From Desulfovibrio sp. MES5 (GTDB lineage Bacteria > Desulfobacterota > Desulfovibrionia > Desulfovibrionales > Desulfovibrionaceae), in the NCBI RefSeq assembly GCF_002237645.1, contig NZ_MJUZ01000041.1, positions 62,001-126,000 on the forward strand: a stretch of DNA of 64,000 nucleotides, read 5' to 3'. The notes under the pieces were generated by a model that was not told where the DNA came from, did no database searches, and saw only the letters and a list, made by a program, of their open reading frames with translations. The translations under genes and the position numbers were made by a program. Below are positions 27,044-37,434 of the stretch, in pieces. Each line of letters opens with the position of its first letter. Within the stretch, counting starts at the first letter, position 1.

Positions 27044-27764
27044 TGAGAACCTCACGCAAACGGGTGGCATCCAGGGCGCGCATAAGTTCGCCCTTCATGG
27101 CCACAGAAATTTCGCCCCGCTCTTCTGAAACGACAATGGTTACAGCGTCAGTTTCTAAGGTTACTCCGAGAGCCGCCCTGTGGCGGGTGCCGAAGCTCTG
27201 CCCCTTGGCCTCGGCCAGGGGAAGGATGCAGGCGGCGGCCATAAGTCTGCCGTTGCTGATGACCACAGCGCCGTCGTGCAGAGGGGCCTTGGGATAAAAA
27301 ATGTTCATGAGCAGCTGACGTGAAAGCTGCGCGTCAACGCGCACGCCTTCGCGCTTGATCATATCGCCAAGGCGCATGCTGCGCTCAACCACAATAAGAG
27401 CGCCCACACGCAGGCGGGCCATTTCCACGCAGGCCATGACCACTTCTTCAACACCGTCTTTCAAAAGCTGTTTTCGGCGGAACAGACGTCGTGTGCCCAT
27501 TTCGCCCAAGGCCTGCCGGATGTCGGATTGAAAAATGACCACAATAAGAATGAAAAGGGAGCTGAAGATATGCTGTAATAGCCAGTTCAGCGTATACAGC
27601 CCCATGGCCTTGGCAAAAAAGAACAGGAGGGTCAGCACGCCAAGGCCGGTTAGTACAGCCAGGGCGCGCGAGCCGCGCACCAACTGGATAAGCTGGTACA
27701 AAAGCACGCTGACCACGCCTATATCCAGAAGATCGCGCCATTCAATGGGTATATTGTCCAGCAC
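27030..27764 (-). CDS. cdaA: Diadenylate cyclase CdaA
   Basis: A protein of 244 residues with three N-terminal membrane helices and a DisA_N catalytic domain. The two signature motifs are present: DGA (LHDGAVVI) and RHR (GTRHRAALG). It joins two ATP into cyclic di-AMP at the membrane. The start is GTG at 27764 with AAGGA nine bases upstream. Gene order cdaA-cdaR-glmM is conserved in Firmicutes, and finding it behind ftsH and folP is notable in a proteobacterial-type genome. Confidence 0.95.
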   Translation of the reverse strand: MLDNIPIEWRDLLDIGVVSVLLYQLIQLVRGSRALAVLTGLGVLTLLFFFAKAMGLYTLNWLLQHIFSSLFILIVVIFQSDIRQALGEMGTRRLFRRKQLLKDGVEEVVMACVEMARLRVGALIVVERSMRLGDMIKREGVRVDAQLSRQLLMNIFYPKAPLHDGAVVISNGRLMAAACILPLAEAKGQSFGTRHRAALGVTLETDAVTIVVSEERGEISVAMKGELMRALDATRLREVLNEVL

Positions 27765-27890
27765 CGTTTATGATCCTTGACCTGAAGATATCAGAACTTG
27801 TATGGCCGCGCCCGCCAGGCCATGACGCCGGGCAGTTCGTCCCTTCCGTTTTCACACATTTTCGCCTGAACGACAGCCTGCGGAGCACCC

Positions 27891-29279
27891 CTACCGGGCG
27901 ACCTGCCGCGTATGCCCCCGACGGCGTTCCTTATCCAGATACATGGCCTTGTCGGCCCGTGAAAGCAGCTCGTCAAGCGTCTTCCCGTTTTCAGGATAGC
28001 CTGCCCTGCCCACGCTGAAAATGATAGGCTCGTCCAGCCCTTCGTCGGGCAGACCGTTTGCCAGGGTTGCGGCGGCCCTGTCCAGCGCGGCAGTCATCTG
28101 CGCATCTGTGTACCCGCTGAACAGCACCAGAATGAACTCGTCGCCGCCCATGCGGGCAAACACACTGCCTGGCGGCGCGACGGACTGTATGACAGCCGCG
28201 AAATGTTGCAATACTCGGTCGCCAGCTTTATGTCCATAGGTATCATTAATAGCTTTAAAGCGATCTAAGTCTAAGTAATACAATATGAATTTTTCACCTT
28301 GTTCTTCCACCGCACGGGCCGCCATGGTATAAAAAAGCCCGCGCCTGTTGAAGGCGCCGGTAAGCGTGTCTTTATACACCATTTCTTCAAGGCGGCAGTG
28401 GGCTTCGGCCAGGTCCCGGTTTTTCTGGGCAAGCGAGGCAAGCAAAAGGCTGAGCAGCGCGGCGGAAAAAATATAGAACCAGTTTTCAAAAAATCCGTGC
28501 CATGCTTCATTGTAGGAGATGCGAAACTGCCAGTTGGCGTCGAAAATCTGTAAAGGCATGTTCATGTGCGGCGCGTCTTCATCAAAAGGGCGGGCACTGG
28601 CGGCAATGGACATCCACTCATGTTTCTGGCGATCGAAGTACAGGATGTCATAGCTCAAACCCTGCTTTTCAATCAGGTCAAGATCGGCAACATCAAGTAG
28701 CTGCGGGAACTTGAGCGCAATGAAGGCCATACCCCAGAACCTGTCCTGACCGTCGCCATCCTTCAAGAACACCGGCAGAATCCCCACCAGCGCCTTCGTG
28801 CCGTCAGGCAGTTGCAGCGGGCCGAAAACACTGATGTCCTCATGACTGCGTGAAGCGACAGTGGCTTCACCATACGGGGGATCGAGAAGGTTCATTCCCA
28901 ACAGGGCTTCATGCCCCTTCAGGGGATACACATAGGAGATGACCCCGGCAGGAGCCACACCCAGGATATCCATGTGCTCGGTATGGGAAAGATACTGGGC
29001 AACGTCGTCAAAACCGGCCACCTGCCCGTCATTATGGACGACAAGAGCGGCCAGGGCCCGCGCTTTGAAAAGCAGGCCGGAGAGATCCGCCCTCAGATCA
29101 TCCCTTTGCGCCAGGATGATGTTTTCCAGACGGGAGAATTCCACCTGCGCCCGACGCTGCACAAGAAAAAACACCGCAATCAGACAGCAGCACAGGCTCG
29201 TCACGAATACCGTCAAAAAGGTTCCGGATTTTCGCACGGCATTGAATGTTGTTTGTGAATGACCGCGGACGCATGCCAT
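27891..29279 (-). CDS. Membrane CHASE-GGDEF diguanylate cyclase
   Basis: A protein of 462 residues. Two membrane helices (FLTVFVTSLCCCLIAVFFLV and FYIFSAALLSLLLASLA) flank a periplasmic CHASE-like sensor (GVAPAGVISYVYPLKGHEAL). The GGDEF domain starts near YKDTLTGAFNRRG and has the intact signature RMGGDEF. The RxxD inhibitory site just before it is not seen (PPGS in its place), so product inhibition is probably lost. It should make cyclic di-GMP. It lies between folP and cdaA on the same strand, 126 bp before cdaA. The start at 29279 is a best guess, with only a weak ribosome site. Confidence 0.9.
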   Translation of the reverse strand: MACVRGHSQTTFNAVRKSGTFLTVFVTSLCCCLIAVFFLVQRRAQVEFSRLENIILAQRDDLRADLSGLLFKARALAALVVHNDGQVAGFDDVAQYLSHTEHMDILGVAPAGVISYVYPLKGHEALLGMNLLDPPYGEATVASRSHEDISVFGPLQLPDGTKALVGILPVFLKDGDGQDRFWGMAFIALKFPQLLDVADLDLIEKQGLSYDILYFDRQKHEWMSIAASARPFDEDAPHMNMPLQIFDANWQFRISYNEAWHGFFENWFYIFSAALLSLLLASLAQKNRDLAEAHCRLEEMVYKDTLTGAFNRRGLFYTMAARAVEEQGEKFILYYLDLDRFKAINDTYGHKAGDRVLQHFAAVIQSVAPPGSVFARMGGDEFILVLFSGYTDAQMTAALDRAAATLANGLPDEGLDEPIIFSVGRAGYPENGKTLDELLSRADKAMYLDKERRRGHTRQVAR

Positions 29280-29313
29280 GCTTTTACTCTGTTTGAGCAA
29301 TGATTATTATGAG

Positions 29314-30189
29314 TTATGATCCACCAAAAGCTGTGGCTACCGCAAGCGCCTGCCTGGCTTCAGCCACATGGTGCACCCTGTGCCAGAATATGCCCCTGGC
29401 CCACAGAAGCGCCGTGGCAGCCACGGTGGCGGCGCCGCGACGCGACGGCGGCAGTGACAGCAGGCCGCCGAAGACCGACTTCATAGACAGGGCCATAAGT
29501 ACGGGCCTTCCAAAGCCGAGCCAGTCTTCAGGGTGAGCCAGCAGTTCGAGATTGTGCGCCAGGGTCTTGCCAAACCCTATGCCAGGATCAAGCACAATGC
29601 GGTTTTCCGGCAGCCCTGCCCGTACCAGACGTGCAAGGTTGCGCTCAAAAAACTCCCGAACTTCACGCCGGACATCATCATAGCGAGGGTTTTGCTGCAT
29701 GGTCTCCGGACGTCCCTGGCTGTGCATGAGCACATAGCCCGGCTTGTATTGCACAAGCACGTCCAAAAGACCGGGATCAAAGGCGCAGGCTGAGATATCG
29801 TTGATTATGACCGCCCCCAGATCCAGAGCAGCCGCGGCTGTGGCCGCATGGTAGGTATCGACCGAAACGGTTGTCCAGGGGGCATGGCGGCGCAGTCCCA
29901 TAAGCACGGGCGCAAGGCGCTGTATTTCTGCCTCCGGCGGCAACTCGGCCGCGCCAGGCCGTGAGGATTCTGCGCCAAGATCCAGAATGTCCGCGCCCTG
30001 CTCAATCAGGGTCAGGGCATGCTCAAGACCGGCGGGCGGCATGTGGTGCACGCCCCCATCGTAGAAGGAATCTGGCGTAAGATTGACAATGCCCATAACG
30101 CCAAAGGGGGAAGGCGTCTTTAACGCCCGCCCCCCCTTAACGTACCAGGTTGCGTCCTCTACCGACGCCTCCGGGAATGCATTTTTCAT
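29314..30189 (-). CDS. folP: Dihydropteroate synthase
   Basis: A protein of 291 residues with MGIVNLTPDSF near residue 32, then DLGAESSRPG and LDPGIGFGKT, and the C-terminal MALSMKS region. It joins 4-aminobenzoate to dihydropterin pyrophosphate in folate synthesis and is the sulfonamide target. Its ATG shares one base with the ftsH stop codon (TAATG), so the two genes are translationally coupled. Confidence 0.95.
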   Translation of the reverse strand: MKNAFPEASVEDATWYVKGGRALKTPSPFGVMGIVNLTPDSFYDGGVHHMPPAGLEHALTLIEQGADILDLGAESSRPGAAELPPEAEIQRLAPVLMGLRRHAPWTTVSVDTYHAATAAAALDLGAVIINDISACAFDPGLLDVLVQYKPGYVLMHSQGRPETMQQNPRYDDVRREVREFFERNLARLVRAGLPENRIVLDPGIGFGKTLAHNLELLAHPEDWLGFGRPVLMALSMKSVFGGLLSLPPSRRGAATVAATALLWARGIFWHRVHHVAEARQALAVATAFGGS

Positions 30190-32249
30190 TACTGCTGTCG
30201 CTTGTTGTCGTCTTTATCGCTCTGGTCTGCGGCTTCGCCGGACTGGGGTTCAACGCCCCCGGCCGATGTGGGCGCTTCATGCGGCGCAACGGAACCGTCC
30301 ACCGGGTCAGGCTCAAGCGTGAACTCGGCAGGCTTGCTGGCAGAAGCGCCAGCAGCATCAGCGACATCGCCGCTCTTGCCATTTCCGCTGCCTTTATTGG
30401 GACGGCTCGGCGCTTCGGAATACTTTATGGGCTTGCCATTGTTGTCCAGAGGCGGCAGTTCCTTGTCTTCCAACAGAAGATCAAGCTCTTCGCCCGTGAT
30501 GGTTTCGCGGTCAAGCAGGGCCTGCGCAATGCGGTGCAGTACTTCTTCATTGTCCTTGAGCAGTTCTCTGCAGCGCTCGTGCGCTTCATCGACAATGCGC
30601 TTGACTTCAGAGTCAACCAGACGCGCGGTGCTTTCGCTGAAGTTCTTGTTCTGCACCCATTCGCGCCCGATGAAGACTTCTTCACCTGTTTCACCGATGG
30701 CCAGCGTGCCGACGGCTTCGCTCATGCCCCACTCGCACACCATCTTGCGGGCCATGCGCGTGACGCGTTCAATGTCGTTGGAAGCGCCGGTGGTGATATC
30801 GTCAAAAATAAGCTCTTCAGCCACACGGCCACCCAGCAGCACCACAAGGGTATTGCGCAGATATGAACGCGAATAGCCGTGGCGGTCTTCTTCGGGCAGC
30901 TGCATGGTCACGCCAAGGGCGCGGCCGCGCGGGATGATGGTGACCTTGTGCACCGGGTCCGACCCAGGCAGCAGACGGGCCGCCAGGGCGTGGCCACCCT
31001 CATGATAGGCGGTGATGCGCTTTTCATCATCGGACAAGATAAGGCTGCGACGCTCGCGGCCCATGAGCACCTTGTCCTTGGCATATTCAAAGTCGTGCAT
31101 GTCCAGCCTGTCCTGGTTCAGCTTGGCGGCCTGCAAAGCCGCTTCGTTGACCAGATTTTCCAGATCCGCGCCGGAGAAACCGGGTGTGCCGCGCGCCAGA
31201 ACGTCCAGATCCACGTCGCCAGCCAGGGGCGTACGCTTGGTGTGGACTTCAAGGATGCGGCGTCTGCCACGCAGGTCGGGCGTGGGCACGACCACCTGAC
31301 GGTCGAAACGGCCGGGGCGCAGCAAGGCCGGGTCCAGCACGTCGGGACGGTTGGTGGCGGCAATGAGGATAACGCCTTCATTGCTTTCAAAACCGTCCAT
31401 TTCAACCAGCATCTGGTTCAGGGTCTGTTCGCGTTCGTCGTGCCCGCCGCCGAGCCCAGCTCCGCGCTGACGGCCCACGGCGTCAATTTCGTCAATAAAG
31501 ATAAGGCAGGGGGCATTTTTCTTGCCCTGCACAAAAAGGTCGCGCACGCGCGAAGCGCCCACGCCCACAAACATTTCCACAAAGTCCGAACCGGAAATGG
31601 AAAAGAAGGGAACCCCCGCCTCACCAGCCACGGCTCGCGCAAGAAGGGTCTTGCCCGTGCCTGGAGGCCCCACAAGCAACACGCCCTTGGGAATGCGCCC
31701 GCCAAGGCGGGTAAATTTTTTGGGGTTGGACAAAAACTCCACAACTTCGGCCAGTTCGTCCTTGGCCTCATCGATCCCGGCCACATCGGCAAAAGTGACC
31801 CGTGCGCTGTCCTGACTGAGCATACGCGCTTTGGAACGGCCAAAATTCATGGCCTTGCCGCCGCCGCCCTGCATCTGGCGCATAAAGAAAATCCACACGC
31901 CCACAAGAAGCAGCATGGGGAACCACGAAACCAGCAGGGTCATATACCAGGGCTGTTCTTCAGGCGGTTCTGCCTTGACCTCCACCTTTTTTTCAATAAG
32001 GCGGTTGACGAGCCCCAGATCCTGCGGAGCATATGTCTGAACAGTTTTGCCGTCTGATGTTTTACCTGTGAGCGTGTGACCTTGCATCGTAACAGACAGT
32101 ATCTGCCCGCCCTCGACCTGATTCAGAAAGTCTGAATAAGGCACCCGTTGCATTACGCCCTGCGGCTGCTGGAACATATTAAAAAGCATAACCATCGCCA
32201 GGACGATAATAGCCCATAGCATCAGGTTGCGACTCATCTGGTTCAACAT
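30189..32249 (-). CDS. ftsH: ATP-dependent zinc metalloprotease FtsH
   Basis: About 686 residues. Two membrane helices ([19 protein letters not shown] and [20 protein letters not shown]) bracket a small periplasmic part. The AAA+ domain has Walker A GPPGTGKT and IFIDEIDA. The protease domain has HEGGH. The C-terminus is long and low-complexity (about 70 residues, Ser/Gly/Asp-rich). It degrades misfolded membrane proteins; its known partners HflK and HflC are encoded at 58.5-60.5 kb. Start choice is uncertain: the ATG at 32249 fits relatives, and 32258 is an alternative. Confidence 0.95.
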   Translation of the reverse strand: MLNQMSRNLMLWAIIVLAMVMLFNMFQQPQGVMQRVPYSDFLNQVEGGQILSVTMQGHTLTGKTSDGKTVQTYAPQDLGLVNRLIEKKVEVKAEPPEEQPWYMTLLVSWFPMLLLVGVWIFFMRQMQGGGGKAMNFGRSKARMLSQDSARVTFADVAGIDEAKDELAEVVEFLSNPKKFTRLGGRIPKGVLLVGPPGTGKTLLARAVAGEAGVPFFSISGSDFVEMFVGVGASRVRDLFVQGKKNAPCLIFIDEIDAVGRQRGAGLGGGHDEREQTLNQMLVEMDGFESNEGVILIAATNRPDVLDPALLRPGRFDRQVVVPTPDLRGRRRILEVHTKRTPLAGDVDLDVLARGTPGFSGADLENLVNEAALQAAKLNQDRLDMHDFEYAKDKVLMGRERRSLILSDDEKRITAYHEGGHALAARLLPGSDPVHKVTIIPRGRALGVTMQLPEEDRHGYSRSYLRNTLVVLLGGRVAEELIFDDITTGASNDIERVTRMARKMVCEWGMSEAVGTLAIGETGEEVFIGREWVQNKNFSESTARLVDSEVKRIVDEAHERCRELLKDNEEVLHRIAQALLDRETITGEELDLLLEDKELPPLDNNGKPIKYSEAPSRPNKGSGNGKSGDVADAAGASASKPAEFTLEPDPVDGSVAPHEAPTSAGGVEPQSGEAADQSDKDDNKRQQ

Positions 32250-32453
32250 TGCCTCCATTACGTTTTCCGCGCGCAGCAACGCGCGGCCAGGACCCAGATA
32301 TAGGCCCACGCAAGCAGAGAAATACTACCTGCACGTAGCCGCTGTCAAATGGACGGACTCCACGCTCACCGGCATTACCTTTTTTCACATATAATGCCTG
32401 CTTATGGTTTGGCAATGGCAAAAAGACACTTTGAAAAGATCGCGCCCTGCCAC

Positions 32454-32482
32454 TTGCGGGGTTTTTCATTTTCGCTTAACAT
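32454..32482 (+). promoter_or_regulatory. Possible selC promoter
   Basis: TTGCGG and TAACAT are separated by 17 bp and end 14 bp before the tRNA. Confidence 0.4.
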
Positions 32483-32496
32483 ACAGGGAATTATGC

Positions 32497-32590
32497 GGAG
32501 ACGTTTCGTCACCGGTGTGGCGCCCGGTCTTCAAAACCGGTGGCAGGCTTTACGGTCTGTGGTAGGTTCGACCCCTATACGTCTCCGCCA
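32497..32590 (+). tRNA. selC: tRNA-Sec (anticodon TCA)
   Basis: The acceptor stem GGAGACGT pairs with ACGTCTCC over 8 bp, followed by GCCA. The anticodon loop CTTCAAAA holds TCA. The variable arm is long, and GGTTCGACCCC forms the T loop. The 94-nt length and 8-bp acceptor are those of selenocysteine tRNA. It reads UGA in selenoproteins, which must lie outside this window. Confidence 0.95.
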
Positions 32591-32697
32591 AATGCTTATT
32601 CTGCAGTCCGGAGGCTGACGGCAGGCTACGCCTGCGCAACTCTGCTTATCTTTTCGTTTTATCCCACTTATCCCACAATCCACCCAAGAGAACCAAT

Positions 32698-32734
32698 ACC
32701 CCTTTGAGGCTTTGCCCAAAGGGGTTTTTATTTG
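32698..32734 (+). terminator. Intrinsic terminator after selC
   Basis: CCCCTTTG and CAAAGGGG pair around a short loop and are followed by TTTTTATTT. Confidence 0.85.
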
Positions 32735-33215
32735 CGTTTTTTGTCGGACATCGCCCCAGGGCATTGACCGCCCTGCCCGCTTCATACCCCTTCATTGTGC
32801 CGCACTTTCCCTGGGCTTGCCGCTCTCTTGCAACTGTTTTTTGCAAGCCAGTGCAGATTCATTTTTTTCATTTTTGGCTTGCCGCCACAAAATCTGAGTG
32901 AACATATTTTGTTATATTCGTGTGCTCCCCTGCCATGAACACTAACTTATGGGCGGAATAATCTACTATGGAATGCTGTGCGCCAGGCATTGTACGCCAC
33001 TTACATCTTGAACGTCAGCACGGCTTTTTACAACAGCGATCTGAACAGATTTCATGCCATGCAAGAACGTGACGCATCAGGATCAGATCTCTTTAATTTA
33101 GGCGAATACATCCCATAACATACTATTTTTATAATATATTTCATGTTTCTAATTGTTGACATGCGACGCATTTCTTATACCATTCAATCATACCAATATT
33201 ACGCTAGGAGTTTTT

Positions 33216-34841
33216 ATGGACAGAAGATTTTTCCTTCAATTATCCGCCATTGCAGCTGCTAGCTCATTGGTAGGATGGAAATTCGCAGGAGCAGCACCAA
33301 AAACAGAAGATGGCGCCTACGATGCCATTGTTGTAGGAGCGGGCTTGGGAGGATTGACCAGCGCTGCTTATCTGGCAAAAAATGGATTCAAGGTACTGTT
33401 GCTTGAGCAGTATGATGTGCCCGGGGGCTATGCCACGTCTTTTCTGCGCGGGTCGGACAAGGGTGATTTTTTGTGCGAGGTTTCTCTGCATTCTTCCGTG
33501 CTCGGATCTGGAGATACCAAGGCGTTATTGGATGACCTCGGCATCTGGGACAAGCTGGAGTTGATCGACCATCCGCACGCATGGTCTTCACGCTTCCCTG
33601 ATCTGGCGGTGGATATTCCCGCCAAATGCGGCCTTGAAGGGTTCAAATGGCAGATGACGGACATGTTCCCGGCCGAGCGCCAGGGCCTGAATGACTATTT
33701 TGGGATGTGGCAACGTGTCATGGATGAATCTGCGGCTCTGGCCAAAGGGCTGTCCGCATCGGACGAGGCGCGCTTCCCACAATTGTTCCCCACTTTGTGG
33801 GACATCAGGGACAAGACGGTGGGGCAGCTTCTTGACGCTCATATACATGACCCCCGGCTCAAGGCTCTTCTGGGGCAAAGCTGCAGCTACTACGGCCTGC
33901 CGCCTTCGCGCCTCTCGGCCTTCTATTACCTGGAACCCACGGGCGACTACATTGAAAGCGGCGGTTCCTATATCAAGGGCACGTCGCAAACATTGTCAAA
34001 CGCGCTGGCCGGGGTTGTCACGGCTGCTGGCGGCGAAGTGCGCTATGGAGCCAGGGTTGAATCCATAGTGCTTGCCAATGGAAAAGCGGCAGGCGTCAAA
34101 ACCACCGACGGGCGGGAATTCAAGGCAAAGGCCGTGGTGTGCAACGCCAGCGCGCCGCAGGTTTTCAACAAGCTCCTGCCGCAGGGAAGCGTTGCCAAAG
34201 AAGAGAGCGACAAGCTGAATACCTATTCCTTCAGCCCCGGCAGCGTCATCGTGTGGCTTGGACTTGACCGGGACATTACCAAACAGTTCCCGTACCCCGA
34301 AGTTTCCTACTACGCCAGCGTGGACTTGGACGCCAATTACAAGGAAGCCATGCAGGCCAATTTTGACAAGTCAGGTTTTTCGCTCATGGTTTACGACAAT
34401 CTGGAGAAGGGATTTTCTCCAGAGGGCTGCACGAGCCTCAGCATAGTGGCCAGTTGCTCGCAAGACGTATGGAAAGAGATGGAGGCGGATTATCTGGCGG
34501 GCAACAGCCCTGCCTATGACAAAAAGAAACAGGAACTGACCAACCTGCTCATCGCTCAGGCCGAAAAGCTGGCCATTCCCGGTCTGTCCAGCATGATTAT
34601 CATGAGCGAAAGCTCCACGCCATTGACCAATTACCGCTTCACGCTCAATCCGGGTGGCGCGCTCTATGGCTACAACCAGAGTGTCGACAACTCCTTCATG
34701 ACCCGTTTGCCCAACAAAACAAAGGTGCCGGGCGTGTATCTTGCCAGCGCCTGGGGCTCGCCGGGCGGAGGATATGGAGGCGTGCTGCTGGGCGGAAAGG
34801 CAGCTTTCAAGGAAGTTACGGACTATTTGTCACAGGGATAG
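33216..34841 (+). CDS. Tat-exported phytoene-dehydrogenase-like FAD oxidoreductase
   Basis: A protein of 541 residues. A twin-arginine signal opens it (MDRRFFLQLS, then a hydrophobic stretch to about residue 28). The FAD motif VVGAGLGGLTSAAYLAKNG is at about 40. The C-terminal segment (VYLASAWGSPGGGYGGVLLGG) is typical of the CrtI/carotenoid isomerase/retinol saturase group. The ATG at 33216 has GGAG upstream. No carotenoid genes are near, so the substrate is unknown. The Tat signal means it is folded with FAD in the cytoplasm and then exported; tatA lies 7.5 kb away. The promoter region is AT-rich. Confidence 0.88.
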   Translation: MDRRFFLQLSAIAAASSLVGWKFAGAAPKTEDGAYDAIVVGAGLGGLTSAAYLAKNGFKVLLLEQYDVPGGYATSFLRGSDKGDFLCEVSLHSSVLGSGDTKALLDDLGIWDKLELIDHPHAWSSRFPDLAVDIPAKCGLEGFKWQMTDMFPAERQGLNDYFGMWQRVMDESAALAKGLSASDEARFPQLFPTLWDIRDKTVGQLLDAHIHDPRLKALLGQSCSYYGLPPSRLSAFYYLEPTGDYIESGGSYIKGTSQTLSNALAGVVTAAGGEVRYGARVESIVLANGKAAGVKTTDGREFKAKAVVCNASAPQVFNKLLPQGSVAKEESDKLNTYSFSPGSVIVWLGLDRDITKQFPYPEVSYYASVDLDANYKEAMQANFDKSGFSLMVYDNLEKGFSPEGCTSLSIVASCSQDVWKEMEADYLAGNSPAYDKKKQELTNLLIAQAEKLAIPGLSSMIIMSESSTPLTNYRFTLNPGGALYGYNQSVDNSFMTRLPNKTKVPGVYLASAWGSPGGGYGGVLLGGKAAFKEVTDYLSQG

Positions 34842-35346
34842 CAAGCGGGCAACAGATTCATTTTTATAGCAAATCAGAACCAGGCGAGCCTACCTCATCC
34901 CTGGACACAGACAAAGAAAGGGCGCTTTTAAGCGCCCTTTCTGTCTACATAAGGATTTGAACGGATCAGTTAACGGTCGGCCATATTCCCAGGCGAAACT
35001 CTTGTGCTTTTGGCGCAACAGGTTCTTTCGTGAGCGGGCGGCCTTTCCCAGCCCGCCTGATCCAGAGCCGCCAGGGCCTGAAGCTCGGCCAAAGTCAAAA
35101 ACGGTTACCGGCACGACGTGGCTTCAGCCTTTAGCCAAAAGCCCGCGATCTGCGCTGAGCCTATCAGCCAGGCCTCTGGCGGCACACTGCTGCACGGCGG
35201 CGAAAAACAGCAATCCTGGGGCTTCAGGCAATCCCGGAGGTGCAGTGATCACTGGCGGTTGCAGTGCGGCCAGTCAGACTCACACTGCCGAATCTCCCTG
35301 TGCGTCCACGCGCCGCAGCGCAGATTATTTCCCGTATTTCATAATA
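34842..35346. other. 505-bp spacer with a hairpin and no recognised gene
   Basis: AAAGGGCGCTT/AAGCGCCCTTT (34916-34942) is a likely terminator of the oxidoreductase gene. An open frame at 34957-35361 has no ribosome site and a random-looking composition. Confidence 0.5.
34916..34942 (+). terminator. Hairpin terminator after the Tat-exported oxidoreductase
   Basis: AAAGGGCGCTT and AAGCGCCCTTT pair around a 3-nt loop, about 75 bp after the stop. The T-run is weak. Confidence 0.6.
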
Positions 35347-37434
35347 TTATACGGAGCTTGATTTTTTCATTTCTTCCATCAGGCGATTAAGCACATCAGC
35401 CTGGGTGGAAACCTCCTGCACGGCCTTGGCAGACTCGTGCATGATGTTGACCACTTCGCCGGAAATGCCGTTGATATTCGTCAGCGAGCGGTTAATTTCC
35501 TCGGATGTGGCCGACTGTTCCTCGGCGGCCGTGGCAATGGCGTGCACCTGATCAGCCGTGACGTCAGCCATGCTGACGATTTCCTGCAAAGCTGTGCCTG
35601 ACAGGTTGACCAGACGGGTCGCCTCTTCAACAGAGACCACAGCCTCATCCATCTGACTGGTGCTTTCTCTGGCCGAGGCCTGGATAGCAGCGATTGTCCG
35701 GCCCACTTCCGTGGTGGAGGCCATGGTTTTTTCGGCCAGCTTGCGTACCTCGTCGGCCACAACGGCAAAGCCCCGTCCGGCGTCGCCAGCGCGGGCCGCC
35801 TCAATGGCGGCGTTCAGGGCCAGCAGATTGGTCTGGTCCGCAATGTCGGAAATGACGCCCATAATCTGGGTAATGCCCTTGGCGTCATCATCCAGCTGCG
35901 CCATATTCTGCCGCAGCTTGAGCGATTGCTGGCGCACGGTTTCCATGCCGTTAATGGCCTCATGCACGACGGAAGCCCCGCTGCCCGCCTTTTCACGGGT
36001 GGCGCCGGAAGCGTCGGAGGCCTGTCCCGCGTTTCTGGCCACTTCCAGTACGGTGGCGTTCATTTCTTCCATGGCGGTTGCGGTTTCCGTAATATGCGAG
36101 GCCTGCTGGCCCGCTCCGCGTTCGGCCCGGAGCACATGCCCCTCAAGCGTCTGCGTTGTTTCACCCATAGCTTTCACCACGCCCTCAAGCTGGGTCGCCG
36201 CCGCCAGCATGCCCTCGGCCTTGGCCCGCTCGGCCCTGATCTTGGCCTCTTCGGCCTGCTCCATGGCCACACGGGCTTTTTGCGATTCTTCCTGGGCGCG
36301 CTGGCTGGCCTGCTCGGACTGGCGCAGCATTTTGTCCAGATTGGCTATCATTATATTAAGGGCCGTACACAAGGCCCCCAGTTCGTGTCGCATGCCCGTG
36401 AGCTGCGGTACGTCAAGCCTGCCGGAGGCAACCTCGTTGGCATAGTTGATGAGCGTCCTGATGGGCCCATTGATGGAACGTATGACCAAAACAACCATAA
36501 GCAGGATCAACAGCACCGCTCCACCCATGACAAGGTACATACGGGTGAGCGTGGCGGATGCCTGCTCATAGGTCTGGTTCATGTTTTTTTCGAGAGCGGC
36601 GAACTCTATGTCGCGTACGTTGGCCATGGTATCAATGATCGACGTCATGTTCTTGAAGAACACCTCGCCGGAAAAACCAAAGTTGCCCTCCCCGTAATGG
36701 GCCAGCACGGCATAAAAAGCCTTGTCGGCGTCCTGCCAGGGCTGAGAGCTTTGCATTGCGTTCAGAGTTTTTCGCCCTTCGGGCACCAAAACCATTGTCT
36801 TGGAAAAGACATTGGCGTCCATCTGGGCCTTGAGCGCCACCAGCCGCTGAAAGGCTTCCAGCGTTATGCCCTTGTCTGCGGTGAGCACGCCGGAAAGAGC
36901 GGCGCGCAACCGGCCAGCGCTTTCTTTGGCGTTTTCCAGAAGTTCCACCGTGGTGAATATTTTGTCGATGCCAAGAAAATTGCGTAAATTGGCAACGATT
37001 TTCTCATGTTCCATTACACGGGCAATGAGGCCGGTATAGGCAGCCAGCATATCCACAGGCTTGCCGCCCTGCTCTACCTTCTGGCGCACGGCCGCCACCT
37101 CTTTGAGCGTGGCGTTGAAATCCTGCACCTGCTCGGCGCTCAGGGGGGCGGCGCTGATGGTTGCGGGCAGATCGGCCAGAATGGCGTCCACTTGCTTGCG
37201 TTGCCTGTCCATGTCGCTTCTGTTCGCGCCAGCCAGAAAGGCGCTGGTCAGGCCGCGCTCTTTCTGTAGTTCGTGGATGAGGTGCGAAGTGGGAATAACC
37301 AGGTCAATGTTATGCCTGATTTCAACAATGGCGTCTTTTTCATTACTCCAGATGCGGGAGTAGATGACGCTTAAAACTAAAAAGGCCAGCAAAGGAACAC
37401 AACTGATGCACAAAAGCTTATGCGAAATTTTCAT
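35347..37434 (-). CDS. Methyl-accepting chemotaxis protein with NIT sensor domain
   Basis: A protein of 695 residues. The first membrane helix is near residues 8-28. A periplasmic NIT (nitrate/nitrite-type) domain follows, with the signature [16 protein letters not shown]. The second helix is [22 protein letters not shown] segment and an Ala/Glu-rich coiled coil precede the signalling hairpin tip ([20 protein letters not shown]). No CheR-tethering pentapeptide is seen at the C-terminus (MKKSSSV). The ligand is probably nitrate or nitrite if the domain keeps its known function. Confidence 0.93.
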   Translation of the reverse strand: MKISHKLLCISCVPLLAFLVLSVIYSRIWSNEKDAIVEIRHNIDLVIPTSHLIHELQKERGLTSAFLAGANRSDMDRQRKQVDAILADLPATISAAPLSAEQVQDFNATLKEVAAVRQKVEQGGKPVDMLAAYTGLIARVMEHEKIVANLRNFLGIDKIFTTVELLENAKESAGRLRAALSGVLTADKGITLEAFQRLVALKAQMDANVFSKTMVLVPEGRKTLNAMQSSQPWQDADKAFYAVLAHYGEGNFGFSGEVFFKNMTSIIDTMANVRDIEFAALEKNMNQTYEQASATLTRMYLVMGGAVLLILLMVVLVIRSINGPIRTLINYANEVASGRLDVPQLTGMRHELGALCTALNIMIANLDKMLRQSEQASQRAQEESQKARVAMEQAEEAKIRAERAKAEGMLAAATQLEGVVKAMGETTQTLEGHVLRAERGAGQQASHITETATAMEEMNATVLEVARNAGQASDASGATREKAGSGASVVHEAINGMETVRQQSLKLRQNMAQLDDDAKGITQIMGVISDIADQTNLLALNAAIEAARAGDAGRGFAVVADEVRKLAEKTMASTTEVGRTIAAIQASARESTSQMDEAVVSVEEATRLVNLSGTALQEIVSMADVTADQVHAIATAAEEQSATSEEINRSLTNINGISGEVVNIMHESAKAVQEVSTQADVLNRLMEEMKKSSSV

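Noticed and set aside
32497-33216. Integrated island at the tRNA-Sec gene
   Set aside because: No integrase and no repeat of the tRNA 3' end were seen downstream in the window.
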